A stretch of DNA of 64,000 nt from assembly GCA_005882315.1 (NCBI GenBank), contig VBAR01000001.1, forward strand, positions 2,491,736 to 2,555,735, given 5' to 3'. This document shows, in pieces, positions 1 to 8,554 of the stretch (positions within the stretch are counted from its first letter, which is position 1; each line of letters begins with the position of its first letter). Origin of the DNA: Bacteroidota bacterium (lineage in GTDB: Bacteria > Bacteroidota > Bacteroidia > Chitinophagales > Chitinophagaceae). A program made the position numbers and the translations under genes. The notes under the pieces are model-generated. The model saw nothing but the letters and a program-made list of their open reading frames with translations. It ran no database searches and was not told the origin of the DNA.

Positions 1-2380
1 GTCCAAGAAAATAATCGCTGTAAGTATAATCTTCAGATCCGTTAGGACCGGTCATGTTTAAATGATAACGATCCGTGTTAAACTGTTTGGTGATTGTTTT
101 GCCACCCGTATAGAAAAATTTTCCGGCAAACAATCTTACATTCAAGCCTCCACCTTTTGGATAATTGAAAAAATAATTTCCAGTGAAAGCCGCTCTTACA
201 AAATCTTCCGCCTGTTCCAGTTTCAGCTCACCTGAATAAGGATATAATGCCCGGTAATTCTCAATTACAATTCTTAACTGGTTAAGTGTCCTGTTTTGAA
301 TTACTGTGCGGAAGCGGTTATAGATCGTAGTGTCATTTGGAGGATTGACAACAGTATCACGATAAAAACGTAATGCATCTTCACCAATGAGAAAAGTTTT
401 CCATTGAAAGAAACGTAACCGGGTGCTGCGTGGATCTTTTTCCTTTAAGGTAAAACGTATGCCCGGAACTGTTTTCTGAAATGAGAGATAAGCTTTATTG
501 CCATCACTGCTTTCAAATTTATTCTGAGAAAATTTTGAATAGCTTACTCCCGGTTCGATCTTTTTGAATATGCCATTTGGATAGAATGTGTGAAAAGCGA
601 AACCTATTCCGTTAAACTCTTTTGAACCAAATGCATAATAAGGAAGCACCATAAATTGAAATTTCGATGGAGGCAAGTTGACATTGGTAAATAGTACACC
701 TGCCATTCCTTTATCATAGTAGTTATATCCGGGCAAGGGTACCCAGGTAATAACTGTTTTTTTATCCAGGTTCGCCTGCTTTACAGCTTTTATTATTCCT
801 TGTATGGCAAAGCCTTTTCTGTTATCGGGAGGAAGTGATCCTGTTTTTGAAAGCAATGAAAAAACAGAATCCAGGTTTTTACCGCTGCTTTCTTCCATTA
901 CTTTTCTGAAATCTTCAGGATAAGGATGTTTGAATTTCCATTTATCAAAATATTCATGCATGGCTTTTGAAAAAGCCTCCGGGCCCATTTCTTTTTCCAG
1001 CAACCGCATCCATTCGGCTGTTTTAAAATAAGCAATAAGTCCATAATTTCTATCGCTGAATTTTTCCGATGTGGTTTCTATCGGCTGGTCATTCTTTGTT
1101 GCAATAACTGTCTCAACAAGACTTTGTTCAGTTTGTTGTTTATATTGATGATCTTTTTGCAAACTATACTTGTTTTCATAAAATGAATTCATGCCTTCAT
1201 CCATCCAGGGATGCGTCCGTTCATTGCTTGCAAGGATTCCATAAAACCAGTTATGCCCTACTTCATGGGCAATTACTTTATCCAGTTCCTTTGCTGAAGT
1301 CATTGGTGAAATAACGGTGATGCCGGGATATTCCATACCCCCACCAAAACTTTCAGGGCCTTGTACAACACTTACCGTGTTATAAAGATACTCTCCGACA
1401 TTAGTGGAGTAAAACTTAACAGCGTCTTTTGCATTTTGCAAACTGTTTGCCCAAATTTTTTTGTGTTCCGGTGTATAAAAACTGAATACATGAATTAATC
1501 TATCAGAAGGGAGAACAAGAGGTTCATAGTTTACAATAAAACGTTTATCAGCAAACCATGCAAAATCATGGGACAGTATTTGTTTATAATGAAGTGTTTT
1601 GGTCGTAGGTGAGCTTTCCGGAAACTCCTGGATCTTGGTTTCAATAAGTCCTTTTGAGTTTTTTACTTTTTTCTTTATCGGTTCCCAGGTGAAATTTTTT
1701 CTTTCCATGAGCCAGGCTCTTTCATCTTCATTCATTAGATAGCCCGATGCAGCCACAACATAGTTTGAAGGAACCGTAATTTTAACTTCCGTATTTCCAA
1801 ATTCACTGTAGAATTCTCCCTGGTCAAGATAAGGCATCGGGTGCCAGCCTTTATGATCGTACACTGCCGGTTTGGGATACCATTGTGTGCACTGATAACT
1901 TTGCCCAACATGCCCGCCGCGGGAAATATTGTAAGGTAATTGAACATGAAAAGGTGTTGTAATAGTAACCGTCTGGTTAGGCGCAAGGGGTGATGGCAAG
2001 ATCAATTTTACGATATCAATATGCTCGGGATGATCTTCTATTTTGACTGAAATATTATCGATACGAAAATCGAGCCTGTTGATATATCCTTTTTCTTCTT
2101 TTTTGGAAAAATAAAATTTTGTATTACCATTTTCAAGCAACTGATCGCTGAAGGCCGTCTTGTCATTTTTATAGGCATTGGGCCATAAGTGAAACCAGAT
2201 ATATGTTAACGTATCGGGTGAATAGTTGGAATAAATGATCTTTTCAAAACCGTCAAGGCTATGATCCTTGTCATTCAGCGAAACGTCGATATTGTAGCTG
2301 ACCTGTTGTTGCCAGGTTTGGGAAAATAAATTGAGCTGCAGGATTGATGCTAATACGAAAAGAAAAATTTTATTTCTCAA
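1..2380 (-). CDS. M1 family zinc metallopeptidase (aminopeptidase N-like), 3' end outside window
   Basis: A secreted or periplasmic aminopeptidase that trims N-terminal residues from peptides. The visible 793 codons begin with a signal peptide (LRNKIFLFVLASILQ, then SQ). The catalytic part carries the exopeptidase motif GGMEYPG near residue 348 and the zinc motif HEVGH at residues 372-376, followed after 18 residues by the third ligand in MDEG (E395); this HEXXH-X18-E spacing is diagnostic of family M1. About 380 residues follow the catalytic region, rich in alternating aromatic and polar strands; they look like a C-terminal beta domain and run off the window edge. The start is inferred as TTG at 2380 because the signal peptide begins there and no better ATG is available. 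A damaged second copy of an internal segment lies just upstream at 2456-2595. Confident of family; substrate unknown. Confidence 0.9.
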   Translation of the reverse strand, partial: MRNKIFLFVLASILQLNLFSQTWQQQVSYNIDVSLNDKDHSLDGFEKIIYSNYSPDTLTYIWFHLWPNAYKNDKTAFSDQLLENGNTKFYFSKKEEKGYINRLDFRIDNISVKIEDHPEHIDIVKLILPSPLAPNQTVTITTPFHVQLPYNISRGGHVGQSYQCTQWYPKPAVYDHKGWHPMPYLDQGEFYSEFGNTEVKITVPSNYVVAASGYLMNEDERAWLMERKNFTWEPIKKKVKNSKGLIETKIQEFPESSPTTKTLHYKQILSHDFAWFADKRFIVNYEPLVLPSDRLIHVFSFYTPEHKKIWANSLQNAKDAVKFYSTNVGEYLYNTVSVVQGPESFGGGMEYPGITVISPMTSAKELDKVIAHEVGHNWFYGILASNERTHPWMDEGMNSFYENKYSLQKDHQYKQQTEQSLVETVIATKNDQPIETTSEKFSDRNYGLIAYFKTAEWMRLLEKEMGPEAFSKAMHEYFDKWKFKHPYPEDFRKVMEESSGKNLDSVFSLLSKTGSLPPDNRKGFAIQGIIKAVKQANLDKKTVITWVPLPGYNYYDKGMAGVLFTNVNLPPSKFQFMVLPYYAFGSKEFNGIGFAFHTFYPNGIFKKIEPGVSYSKFSQNKFESSDGNKAYLSFQKTVPGIRFTLKEKDPRSTRLRFFQWKTFLIGEDALRFYRDTVVNPPNDTTIYNRFRTVIQNRTLNQLRIVIENYRALYPYSGELKLEQAEDFVRAAFTGNYFFNYPKGGGLNVRLFAGKFFYTGGKTITKQFNTDRYHLNMTGPNGSEDYTYSDYFLG

Positions 2381-2404
2381 AGGATGGGAATTTCCTCAAA
2401 AATA

Positions 2405-2440
2405 GAAAAGAAGCGTCGTATTTTATAGATGCTTCTTTTC
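2405..2440 (-). terminator. Intrinsic terminator
   Basis: Perfect 10-bp inverted repeat (GAAAAGAAGC and GCTTCTTTTC) with a 16-base loop. Read on the minus strand it is followed by TATTTTT. It lies after the stop codon of the M1 remnant and before the intact M1 gene, so it probably ends transcripts from the sugar-transferase side. Confidence 0.6.
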
Positions 2441-2455
2441 ATATCCGTTAATAAC

Positions 2456-2595
2456 TTATTTCAGGCTGCCTTTCTTTTTCAGCAGGTCAAAATAGGTGTC
2501 CAGTTTCTTGCCCATGTTTCCTTCATCACAGCCCTGAAATCTTCCGGATAGGGATGTTTGAATTTCCATTTTTCATAATAGGCTTTTAAACCTTT
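2456..2595 (-). pseudogene. Remnant of a second M1 aminopeptidase gene
   Basis: Translating the minus strand gives GLKAYYEKWKFKHPYPEDFR, then after a frameshift MGKKLDTYFDLLKKKGSLK and a TAA stop. Both pieces align with the intact neighbouring M1 protein around KWKFKHPYPEDFR and the following SGKNLDSVFSLLSKTGSL segment. The reading frame is broken between the two pieces, there is no start codon, and the catalytic motifs are absent. It is a decayed tail of a paralogous gene, most of which was lost, perhaps replaced at its 5' side by the polysaccharide genes whose last codon is only a few bases away. The closest relation is to the adjacent intact gene, so a tandem duplication followed by decay is the simplest account. 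Confidence 0.75.
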
Positions 2596-2601
2596 AATTG
2601 A

Positions 2602-4020
2602 CTATTTTCCTTTGCCCAGGAAAATAATCCGAATGGTATGGATCATGATCTTGAAGTCAAGTGCAAGTGAAATATTCTCAATATAGAGCAGATCATATTT
2701 ACTGCGTTCGATCATTTCTTCTACATTTTCTGCATACCCAAACTGAACCATGCCCCAGCTTGTAAGACCGGGTTTTACTTTCAGCAGGTATTTATAATAA
2801 GGAAACTGAGGGACCAACTGGTCGATATAGAATTTTCTTTCGGGTCTTGGTCCTACGAGGCTCATTTCACCTTTTAAAATATTCCATAGCTGGGGTAATT
2901 CATCTAATCGCCATTTGCGCATTACACGACCCCATTTGATGATCCGTTCATCATTATCCGATGAAAGGGCAGGCCCGTTCTTTTCTGCATCTGCAAACAT
3001 GGAACGGAATTTATGCATCATGAATGGTTTTCCCCTGTAACCAATTCTTTCCTGTGAATAAAAAACAGGACCCGGAGAGGATAATTTAACTCGGATAGCA
3101 ATAAACAGGAACAAAGGTGATAAAAGGATTAATGAAATAAATGCAAGGCCGAAGTCCAACAGGCGTTTGATGTTTTGTTGCCACTCTGGCATTAAACCGG
3201 TCTTAATATCAATAAGTGGTGCGCCAAGTACATTGCTTGTTTTAACAGAACCCGAGAGAATGTCCAAAATATCTGGTTGAATTTTTACAGAAACATCTTT
3301 CTCTCCCAACCGGCTGATAATATTTTCCAACAATGAATGTTCGGATTTTTCTACAGCAAGAATTACCTGGTGAATATTTTTTGTATCAATGATCTTTTCA
3401 AGCTGATCTGCTGTGCCTAGCTTCGGAATATATTTATCCAACCCGTTCTTACCATTCCCGTTCGTCATGATATAACCGCTGAATTGAAAACCATCATTCT
3501 TCATAAACTTCTCACTTTCTTTATAAATGCGAATGGCATTTTCATTACCGCCTACAAGAATTGTATTAAATACTACTTCCCCTTTTAGCAATTGTTTTTT
3601 TGCTTTGTTCAACAAAATCCAGCGGCCAAATAATGTAAAACTGAATTGCAGCAAAAACAATACACCAAAACCTGAATAGTAATAAGTGTAGCTTTTTTTT
3701 GCGTCATCCAGCAGGAATAAAAAGAAAAGTATAACGCAACCGATCAGGCTGCAAATGAAAGTCATCGTGAATTCATTCAGCCTTGATTTTTTATATAATG
3801 AATGATAAGAGCCTACGATCGTATAAATAGCCAACCAGCCCATTGGAATAAAAAATATACCCAGCCAGAATTTTTCATCAGTTAATAAATGCCCGTCATT
3901 AAAAACGGGCTCTTTCAAAATCAACTTTCGGAGAAAGAAAAATAAACCCCATGCTAATGCGGCCATGAAGTAATCCATTATCGCATAATAAGTCACCGGT
4001 ATTTTTCTGGTGTGGCTCAT
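2602..4020 (-). CDS. Undecaprenyl-phosphate sugar-1-phosphate transferase (WcaJ/CpsE-type)
   Basis: An inner-membrane initiating enzyme that moves a sugar-1-phosphate from a UDP-sugar to undecaprenyl phosphate, starting a repeat unit of exopolysaccharide or capsule. 472 aa: four hydrophobic segments in the first 140 residues, a soluble nucleotide-binding-like region (about 145-265) starting with ILVGGNENA, a fifth membrane segment near 290-310 and the C-terminal PF02397 catalytic domain. That domain has KRLLDFGLA, the [14 protein letters not shown] loop, [23 protein letters not shown] and [11 protein letters not shown], all typical of the family. Its ATG overlaps the TGA of the upstream oxidoreductase gene in an ATGA, so the two are probably translated together. 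No glycosyltransferase or flippase genes are adjacent, so the rest of the pathway must be elsewhere. Sugar specificity cannot be read from the sequence. Confidence 0.9.
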   Translation of the reverse strand: MSHTRKIPVTYYAIMDYFMAALAWGLFFFLRKLILKEPVFNDGHLLTDEKFWLGIFFIPMGWLAIYTIVGSYHSLYKKSRLNEFTMTFICSLIGCVILFFLFLLDDAKKSYTYYYSGFGVLFLLQFSFTLFGRWILLNKAKKQLLKGEVVFNTILVGGNENAIRIYKESEKFMKNDGFQFSGYIMTNGNGKNGLDKYIPKLGTADQLEKIIDTKNIHQVILAVEKSEHSLLENIISRLGEKDVSVKIQPDILDILSGSVKTSNVLGAPLIDIKTGLMPEWQQNIKRLLDFGLAFISLILLSPLFLFIAIRVKLSSPGPVFYSQERIGYRGKPFMMHKFRSMFADAEKNGPALSSDNDERIIKWGRVMRKWRLDELPQLWNILKGEMSLVGPRPERKFYIDQLVPQFPYYKYLLKVKPGLTSWGMVQFGYAENVEEMIERSKYDLLYIENISLALDFKIMIHTIRIIFLGKGK

Positions 4021-4997
4021 TGGCGGCTGATGAGGTTGTTGCCAATTCTGTCAAGTATCTGGTGAGCTACTTCCATTGCCATCAGCCCGTCCAGCTCAGA
4101 CACAATTGTTTTATGATTATTCTTGATAGCATTTACAAATTCTTCCAGTTCCCGCTTAATAGCATTTACTTCAGGTATTATCGGGTTGGCAACAGCAATT
4201 GTTTTTTTACCGCCGCCGGGAGTTTCAATTTCAAAGGTAAAAGCGTTTGTATCAGTTGGTTCTTTTAGTTTGATGATCTCCGTTTTCTTATTCAGAAAGT
4301 CAATGCCGATATAGGCATCTTTCTGAAACAAACGCATCTTCCGCATTTTTTTCATCGATATTCTTGATGAAGTAAGATTCGCCACACAACCATTATTGAA
4401 TTCAATACGAACATTGGCAATATCAGGCGTCTCGGTCATAACACCTACACCACTTGCCGAAATATTCTTTACATCGCTTTTTACAATGCTTAAAATAATA
4501 TCAATGTCATGGATCATCAGATCCAGTATCACACTTACTTCTGTACCCCTGGGATTAAACTGTGCTAGCCTGTGTACTTCGATAAACATAGGATTGAGGT
4601 TTACATCCTTCATGGCAAGAAATGCGGGATTAAATCTTTCGACATGACCTACCTGTAGCTTCACATTTGATTCTTTAACCAACTCTACTAATTGACGAGC
4701 CTCGTCCATAGTATGCGCAAGCGGTTTTTCCACAAAAACATGTTTACCTTTCTTAATTGCCTTTTCACATAATTCAAAATGATAATTTGTCGGGGCTACC
4801 ACATCAATAGCATCGCATAGGCTTATAAGCTCTGCGGCATCAGTAAATCGTTTAAGTCCATATTTTTTCTCTACTTCTGCGGCTATATTATCATCTGGGT
4901 CAAGAAAACCGACCAGTTCTACTCCGGGGATTTCTTTCCAGTTGTTCAGGTGAAATTTCCCCAGGTGACCTACGCCGAAGACTCCGATTTTTAGCAT
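4017..4997 (-). CDS. Gfo/Idh/MocA family NAD(P)-dependent sugar oxidoreductase
   Basis: Cytoplasmic dehydrogenase of the Gfo/Idh/MocA family, which oxidises or reduces sugars and nucleotide sugars. 326 aa. The Rossmann motif GVGHLG is at residues 8-13, the family signature EKPLAH follows near residue 91, and the C-terminal alpha/beta domain contains HDIDIIL, where the conserved Asp/His of the family is found. It lies first in a two-gene unit with the sugar transferase, overlapping by four bases, so its likely job is to make a modified nucleotide sugar for the same polysaccharide. Exact substrate unknown. A -7-like box lies 19 bases upstream of the start codon. Confidence 0.88.
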   Translation of the reverse strand: MLKIGVFGVGHLGKFHLNNWKEIPGVELVGFLDPDDNIAAEVEKKYGLKRFTDAAELISLCDAIDVVAPTNYHFELCEKAIKKGKHVFVEKPLAHTMDEARQLVELVKESNVKLQVGHVERFNPAFLAMKDVNLNPMFIEVHRLAQFNPRGTEVSVILDLMIHDIDIILSIVKSDVKNISASGVGVMTETPDIANVRIEFNNGCVANLTSSRISMKKMRKMRLFQKDAYIGIDFLNKKTEIIKLKEPTDTNAFTFEIETPGGGKKTIAVANPIIPEVNAIKRELEEFVNAIKNNHKTIVSELDGLMAMEVAHQILDRIGNNLISRQ

Positions 4998-5015
4998 GAA
5001 TTTGAATTATGTGCG

Positions 5016-5023
5016 CAAAAATA
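5016..5023 (-). promoter_or_regulatory. Candidate -7 promoter box for the oxidoreductase/sugar transferase unit
   Basis: On the minus strand the bases read TATTTTTG, matching the Bacteroidota -7 consensus TAnnTTTG. A TTTG lies upstream but about 25 bases away, longer than the usual spacing, so only the -7 element is well supported. It would give a very short leader of around 10 bases. Confidence 0.4.
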
Positions 5024-5216
5024 GTCTAAATCGGACTGCCTATTAAAACAAAAAACAAGGTATTTCGGTGAGTTGGGTGCAACCCTTTTTCTTATAGAGA
5101 AGTAGTATGGAGCAGTTTGATATTGTCGGAGAAATGCAGGCTTTTATGCACTTGAGAGGAACAAGTTTTATAAATGTATTCTCCAAAATCAGAACCATGA
5201 ATTCTGATAAGTTTAA

Positions 5217-5549
5217 TTATCCCTCAGCTTCTGTTCTTACAATTTGGATCTTTTGAATAAATTCATTGAAATCGTTTCCATGATTCGTAGCGGAACCATA
5301 TGCATCCATGATATAGCCGATCAGGCCATCAGTAGCTTTTATTAGATAAATGACCGACATATCGGATGGATTACTATCGCCTTCAAAACGGTAAGTTTTT
5401 ATAATGGTTAATTCTTCAGGTGTATAATATTTTCCTTTTCCTGCAGTAAAACCTTTTTCATCATAATAAAATTCAGTATCCTGTTTTTTATGTCTTAAGT
5501 TTTCCAATACAGTGTTTACTGTTGTCATCTCGGTTTTTGCTGTGTTCAT
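5217..5549 (-). CDS. Small conserved hypothetical protein
   Basis: 110 aa, soluble, no signal peptide or membrane segment. It contains TYRFEGDSNPSDMSVIYLIKA followed by GLIGYIMDAYGS. From memory this pattern matches a family of roughly 100-residue Bacteroidota proteins that databases often label phosphoribosylpyrophosphate synthetase; the protein is far too short and has no PRPP-binding motif, so that label should not be used. It is the first of a minus-strand run of small stress-type genes. Function unknown. Confidence 0.65.
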   Translation of the reverse strand: MNTAKTEMTTVNTVLENLRHKKQDTEFYYDEKGFTAGKGKYYTPEELTIIKTYRFEGDSNPSDMSVIYLIKATDGLIGYIMDAYGSATNHGNDFNEFIQKIQIVRTEAEG

Positions 5550-5640
5550 AACTTTTGTTTTAGTAGCTGATGAAATTTATCAGCTGTTTTTCAAACCCAA
5601 TTACTAATTCTATAAACCAAATAGTGTTCCGTCTTTTAAA

Positions 5641-6510
5641 TTACCCGTTTATTATTTCACCTCCATTAGGATGAATAAACTGTCCGGTAATAAAACTTGC
5701 ATCATCACTGGCAAGAAAAAGGTAAGATGGCGCAATTTCAACAGGTTCCGCAGCTCTTCCCATTGGAACATCGCTGCCAAATTTTGCCACCCGTTTGGCA
5801 GAAAAACTAGATGCAATAAGGGGGGTCCATACAGGGCCAGGTGCCACCCCATTTACCCTGATACCCTTTTTGACCAGGTTAGCAGATAAGCTTCGTGTAA
5901 AAGCTACAATCGCCCCTTTGGTTGCTGCATAATCAATAAGCCCTGCGCTGCCCCGGTATGCTGTTACAGATGATGTATTAATGATACAAGTTCCTTTTTT
6001 CATATAGGGTAATGCCGCTTTGGTAAGCCATATAAAGGGAAAAATATTTGTTTCGAATGTTTTAAACAATTCTTTAGTTGTAAGATCTCCCAGCTTTTTA
6101 TTTTCATAATGCAAAGCTGCATTGTTTATCAATATATCAATACGGCCATATTCCCGTATAACTTTTTTAATTACTTTTTTGCAATTTTTTTCGATAGCAA
6201 GATTGCCGGGTATAAGTGTACATTTTCTTCCATAAGTATGTTGAACAATATTTGCAGTCTCCTTTGCATCCTTATGTTCATTCAGGTAGCAAATGATAAT
6301 ATCTGCTCCTTCCTTTGCAAAAAGTACAGCCACGGCTCTGCCTATTCCGCTATCACCTCCGCTTATCAATGCAATTTTGCCCAAAAGTTTATTGCTGCCC
6401 TTTTTTTCAGAATAATCAAATACTGGTTTTGGGCTTAATTTTTTTTCATTGCCGGGTCTTTGCTGAAGTTGGGGTTTGCGCAATTGCCTCTGCTTGCTTC
6501 CTTTTTGCAT
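5641..6510 (-). CDS. SDR family oxidoreductase (general stress protein 39-like)
   Basis: A cytoplasmic NAD(P)-dependent short-chain dehydrogenase, 289 aa. The first 45 residues are a polar basic extension followed by the Rossmann motif GGDSGIG (51-57), as in GSP39/YhdF/YghA-type proteins. Then come NNA (129-131), the catalytic Ser in NTSS (180-181), and Tyr194 and Lys198 in DYAATKG. The C-terminus keeps the FITGQ..HPNGG ending usual in this subgroup. In other bacteria relatives are induced by general or oxidative stress; here it is surrounded by other stress-type genes (DUF2383, DUF892, DUF4142), which fits. Natural substrate unknown. Confidence 0.9.
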   Translation of the reverse strand: MQKGSKQRQLRKPQLQQRPGNEKKLSPKPVFDYSEKKGSNKLLGKIALISGGDSGIGRAVAVLFAKEGADIIICYLNEHKDAKETANIVQHTYGRKCTLIPGNLAIEKNCKKVIKKVIREYGRIDILINNAALHYENKKLGDLTTKELFKTFETNIFPFIWLTKAALPYMKKGTCIINTSSVTAYRGSAGLIDYAATKGAIVAFTRSLSANLVKKGIRVNGVAPGPVWTPLIASSFSAKRVAKFGSDVPMGRAAEPVEIAPSYLFLASDDASFITGQFIHPNGGEIING

Positions 6511-6535
6511 GACTTTTTTTAATAACCGGAAAAAT

Positions 6536-6778
6536 TCATACCAAGAAACTTAATGCGATACAGCCAAAAAACTCTACTATCAGGTGAGAAGTCTTTTTGA
6601 CAGCAGAATATCTTTTACTCTTAAAGTCCCTGAGCCAATAAGCAATGGCTATAATAAGACCGACAACAAAAAGTTCTGGCGAAAAAAAATTTCCTGGTGA
6701 CTTAACAATAAAAGAAAGAAGAAGAAACATCAAGACGACCACACCTGTGTCTTGTGCTGGTTTATTGTAGGTTTCCAT
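6536..6778 (-). CDS. Small membrane protein
   Basis: 80 aa with three hydrophobic stretches (about residues 12-25, 35-47 and 66-80) separated by short polar links, including RDFKSKRYSAVKKTSH. It ends only 25 bases upstream of the SDR gene start, on the same strand, so the two may be co-transcribed. I do not recognise a family. Its length and hydrophobic pattern make a real gene more likely than chance. Confidence 0.5.
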   Translation of the reverse strand: METYNKPAQDTGVVVLMFLLLSFIVKSPGNFFSPELFVVGLIIAIAYWLRDFKSKRYSAVKKTSHLIVEFFGCIALSFLV

Positions 6779-6856
6779 AATCTGCTGTTATTTTATACCA
6801 TTCATTATATAAAAGACCGGAGCAGCAAATGCTGTACCGGTCTTTTATTGTAACAA

Positions 6857-7306
6857 TTAAAGCTGAGCGTCCCGCAATTTTTTTACTTTGTCATGAGCTT
6901 CTCTGAGGGTTGCTTTTTGTTGCTCAAGCAACTGACGAACATCACTGCTAAGGTCATCTTCTTCTAGCGCTGATTGATAAGCCCTTTGAGCCGCATCCTC
7001 TCCAAATTCGCATGACTCAAGAACAGATTTGCGGTCTTTTCCACTGAATGTTGCTTTAACGCCCATCCATGCTCTATAAATCTTTCCACGAATTGTTGTT
7101 CCTTCTTCCGGCTCATCTCCTTCAGCCATCACACGTTGTCTTAATTCGCCGGCAAACTGATTACTTTGTGTGGCAAATTTTGCAAAAAGCGAACGAAGGT
7201 CTTCATCTGATGTTTGCACAGAGGCTTTGTTATAACCTTCTACCCGATCATTATTGATTTCTATCAGGTCATTCAGCGCTTCTGTGTTTTGCATTGTACT
7301 TTTCAT
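6857..7306 (-). CDS. PA2169/DUF2383 family four-helix-bundle protein
   Basis: A small ferritin-like helical bundle protein of unknown biochemical activity. From the ATG at 7306 the product is 149 aa: MKSTMQNTEALNDLIEINNDRVEGY is followed by long amphipathic helices ending in KKLRDAQL. LNDLIEINNDRVEGY is the characteristic opening of the DUF2383 family, and the SVLESCEFGEDAAQRAY segment matches its central helix. A longer reading from 7348 adds a hydrophobic peptide not seen in the family, so the internal start is preferred; the second ATG at 7294 is also possible. It sits among other helical-bundle stress proteins. Confidence 0.85.
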   Translation of the reverse strand: MKSTMQNTEALNDLIEINNDRVEGYNKASVQTSDEDLRSLFAKFATQSNQFAGELRQRVMAEGDEPEEGTTIRGKIYRAWMGVKATFSGKDRKSVLESCEFGEDAAQRAYQSALEEDDLSSDVRQLLEQQKATLREAHDKVKKLRDAQL

Positions 7307-7366
7307 AAATAATAGTTTAGCGATTAATAAAATATTTGGATCACACATGTAAAGATTTTACACTTA

Positions 7367-7555
7367 TTATATTTTTTTTCTTACAGGCTTACGATGCTCC
7401 TTTTTATTGTGTGTAATATCATTCCCATTTACAGTTTGTTCTTCATTTATCCTGGCATCAAGATCATTTCTTATATCAGGACGATGTTTATGAGTATTAA
7501 ACTGAATATTTTCTTTCTTTAGCTGGCTTATTTTCTTTTTCATATTGCTTAGCAT
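7367..7555 (-). CDS. Small charged hypothetical protein
   Basis: 62 aa or 58 aa depending on whether translation starts at 7555 or at the in-frame ATG at 7543. The sequence is almost entirely hydrophilic, with an N-terminal basic helix (MKKKISQLKKE) and a tail NEEQTVNGNDITHNKKEHRK. A tail of the type NEEQ..GDD.THNKKE is familiar to me from other short Bacteroidota proteins, but I cannot verify that here. Probably disordered. Function unknown. Confidence 0.45.
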   Translation of the reverse strand: MLSNMKKKISQLKKENIQFNTHKHRPDIRNDLDARINEEQTVNGNDITHNKKEHRKPVRKKI

Positions 7556-7680
7556 GTAAAAATCATACCAATCAGGAAAATAGTTTATTCATCGGTGCCA
7601 GATTTTCTTTGAAAAAAAAGTTGGTATCACATTTGATTTTAATGAAAACGATATTTCTTTTCTTATTTAAAAAAAATTGT

Positions 7681-8154
7681 ATGACAACTAATATTAATTA
7701 TCAGTCTATCGAAAACAAGCTGGGTGAGTTAAAGACCGCAGTTATGTACAGTATGAGTAACAGCATAAAAAAATTGCCAAATGATGTTGTGGGGTTTTAT
7801 AAAGTTGATGAGGAAGGAAAGATTTGGTTTACCGCCCACAAACCAAGAGGTTGGATAAGAAACTATGAGTATTGTTTTCCAGCCAAGTTGTTTTTCTATC
7901 GTAAGAATGTGGATTTCTATATGGAAATAGATGGAACAGTGTTATTTGCAAGTAAAGATGAAGTGGAAAGTTGCAAGGATGAATTAACAGAGAAATCATT
8001 ATTACTTAAAATAACTCCCCAAGTTATTGAGTATACAGAAACAGGAAAAAAGAATTTATTCCAGGGCATGTCACGTTTCTTTTCAGGTTTCTATAATGGG
8101 CTTTCAGAAATGTTACCGATACCATTTAGCGCTATAGGACAAGGGCAAAGATAA
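7681..8154 (+). CDS. Pyridoxamine-phosphate-oxidase-like split-barrel protein (GSP26-type)
   Basis: 157 aa from the ATG at 7681. The central part (VGFYKVDEEGKIWFTAH, then FPAKLFFYRKNVDFYMEIDG) resembles the flavin-binding split barrel of the general stress protein 26 / pyridoxamine phosphate oxidase superfamily. The C-terminal tail is aromatic and probably membrane- or protein-facing. An in-frame ATG-like extension back to 7609 would add 24 hydrophobic and basic residues; it is not typical of the family and I do not favour it. The next gene starts 12 bases downstream. Whether it binds FMN or F420 cannot be seen; family assignment is moderate. Confidence 0.6.
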   Translation: MTTNINYQSIENKLGELKTAVMYSMSNSIKKLPNDVVGFYKVDEEGKIWFTAHKPRGWIRNYEYCFPAKLFFYRKNVDFYMEIDGTVLFASKDEVESCKDELTEKSLLLKITPQVIEYTETGKKNLFQGMSRFFSGFYNGLSEMLPIPFSAIGQGQR

Positions 8155-8166
8155 AAAACGAGCAGT

Positions 8167-8541
8167 ATGGAAAATAAATGGATGCACACAATGGGGAAAA
8201 TAATCAACATCCGGTGTGGCCTTTTGAGGTTTAAAAATAAAAACGAAAGAATCTCCTTGCCGGTAGATGTCGAGCAAACTACTTGTGATAATGGTTATTT
8301 TCATGTTGTAGTAAAAGATGGAGATTGCCCGATGAAGCTCATCAATCAAAATGCAAACTTCATTCAAAGAACAGATAGTGGCTATTTATTTGTTTCTGCC
8401 TATATCACGAGCATCATGAAATATAAAAAAAGTGTTTTGCTATTGGATGTGATAAAGGCATGTTCTTTTGTTCGTAAGAAAACGGGCCAATCAACCTGGC
8501 TGGAAGAAACCTGCCTATATGAACAAATGGAAGGAAGGTAG
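8167..8541 (+). CDS. Hypothetical protein
   Basis: 124 aa, soluble, no signal peptide. It begins MENKWMHTMGKIINIRCG and contains several short beta-like stretches. No family recognised. It starts 12 bases after the split-barrel protein gene and probably shares its transcript, which is the only functional clue. It converges with the FAD oxidoreductase gene, 13 bases away. Confidence 0.55.
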   Translation: MENKWMHTMGKIINIRCGLLRFKNKNERISLPVDVEQTTCDNGYFHVVVKDGDCPMKLINQNANFIQRTDSGYLFVSAYITSIMKYKKSVLLLDVIKACSFVRKKTGQSTWLEETCLYEQMEGR

Positions 8542-8554
8542 GGAATGGATTTTA

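Noticed and set aside
5107-5253. Plus-strand frame of 48 codons starting MEQFDIVGEM
   Set aside because: It runs antisense into the small conserved gene at 5217-5549 and has no support beyond an open frame.
5217-5549. Database-style label phosphoribosylpyrophosphate synthetase for the 110-residue protein
   Set aside because: Too short and without a PRPP-binding motif; treated as a hypothetical protein.
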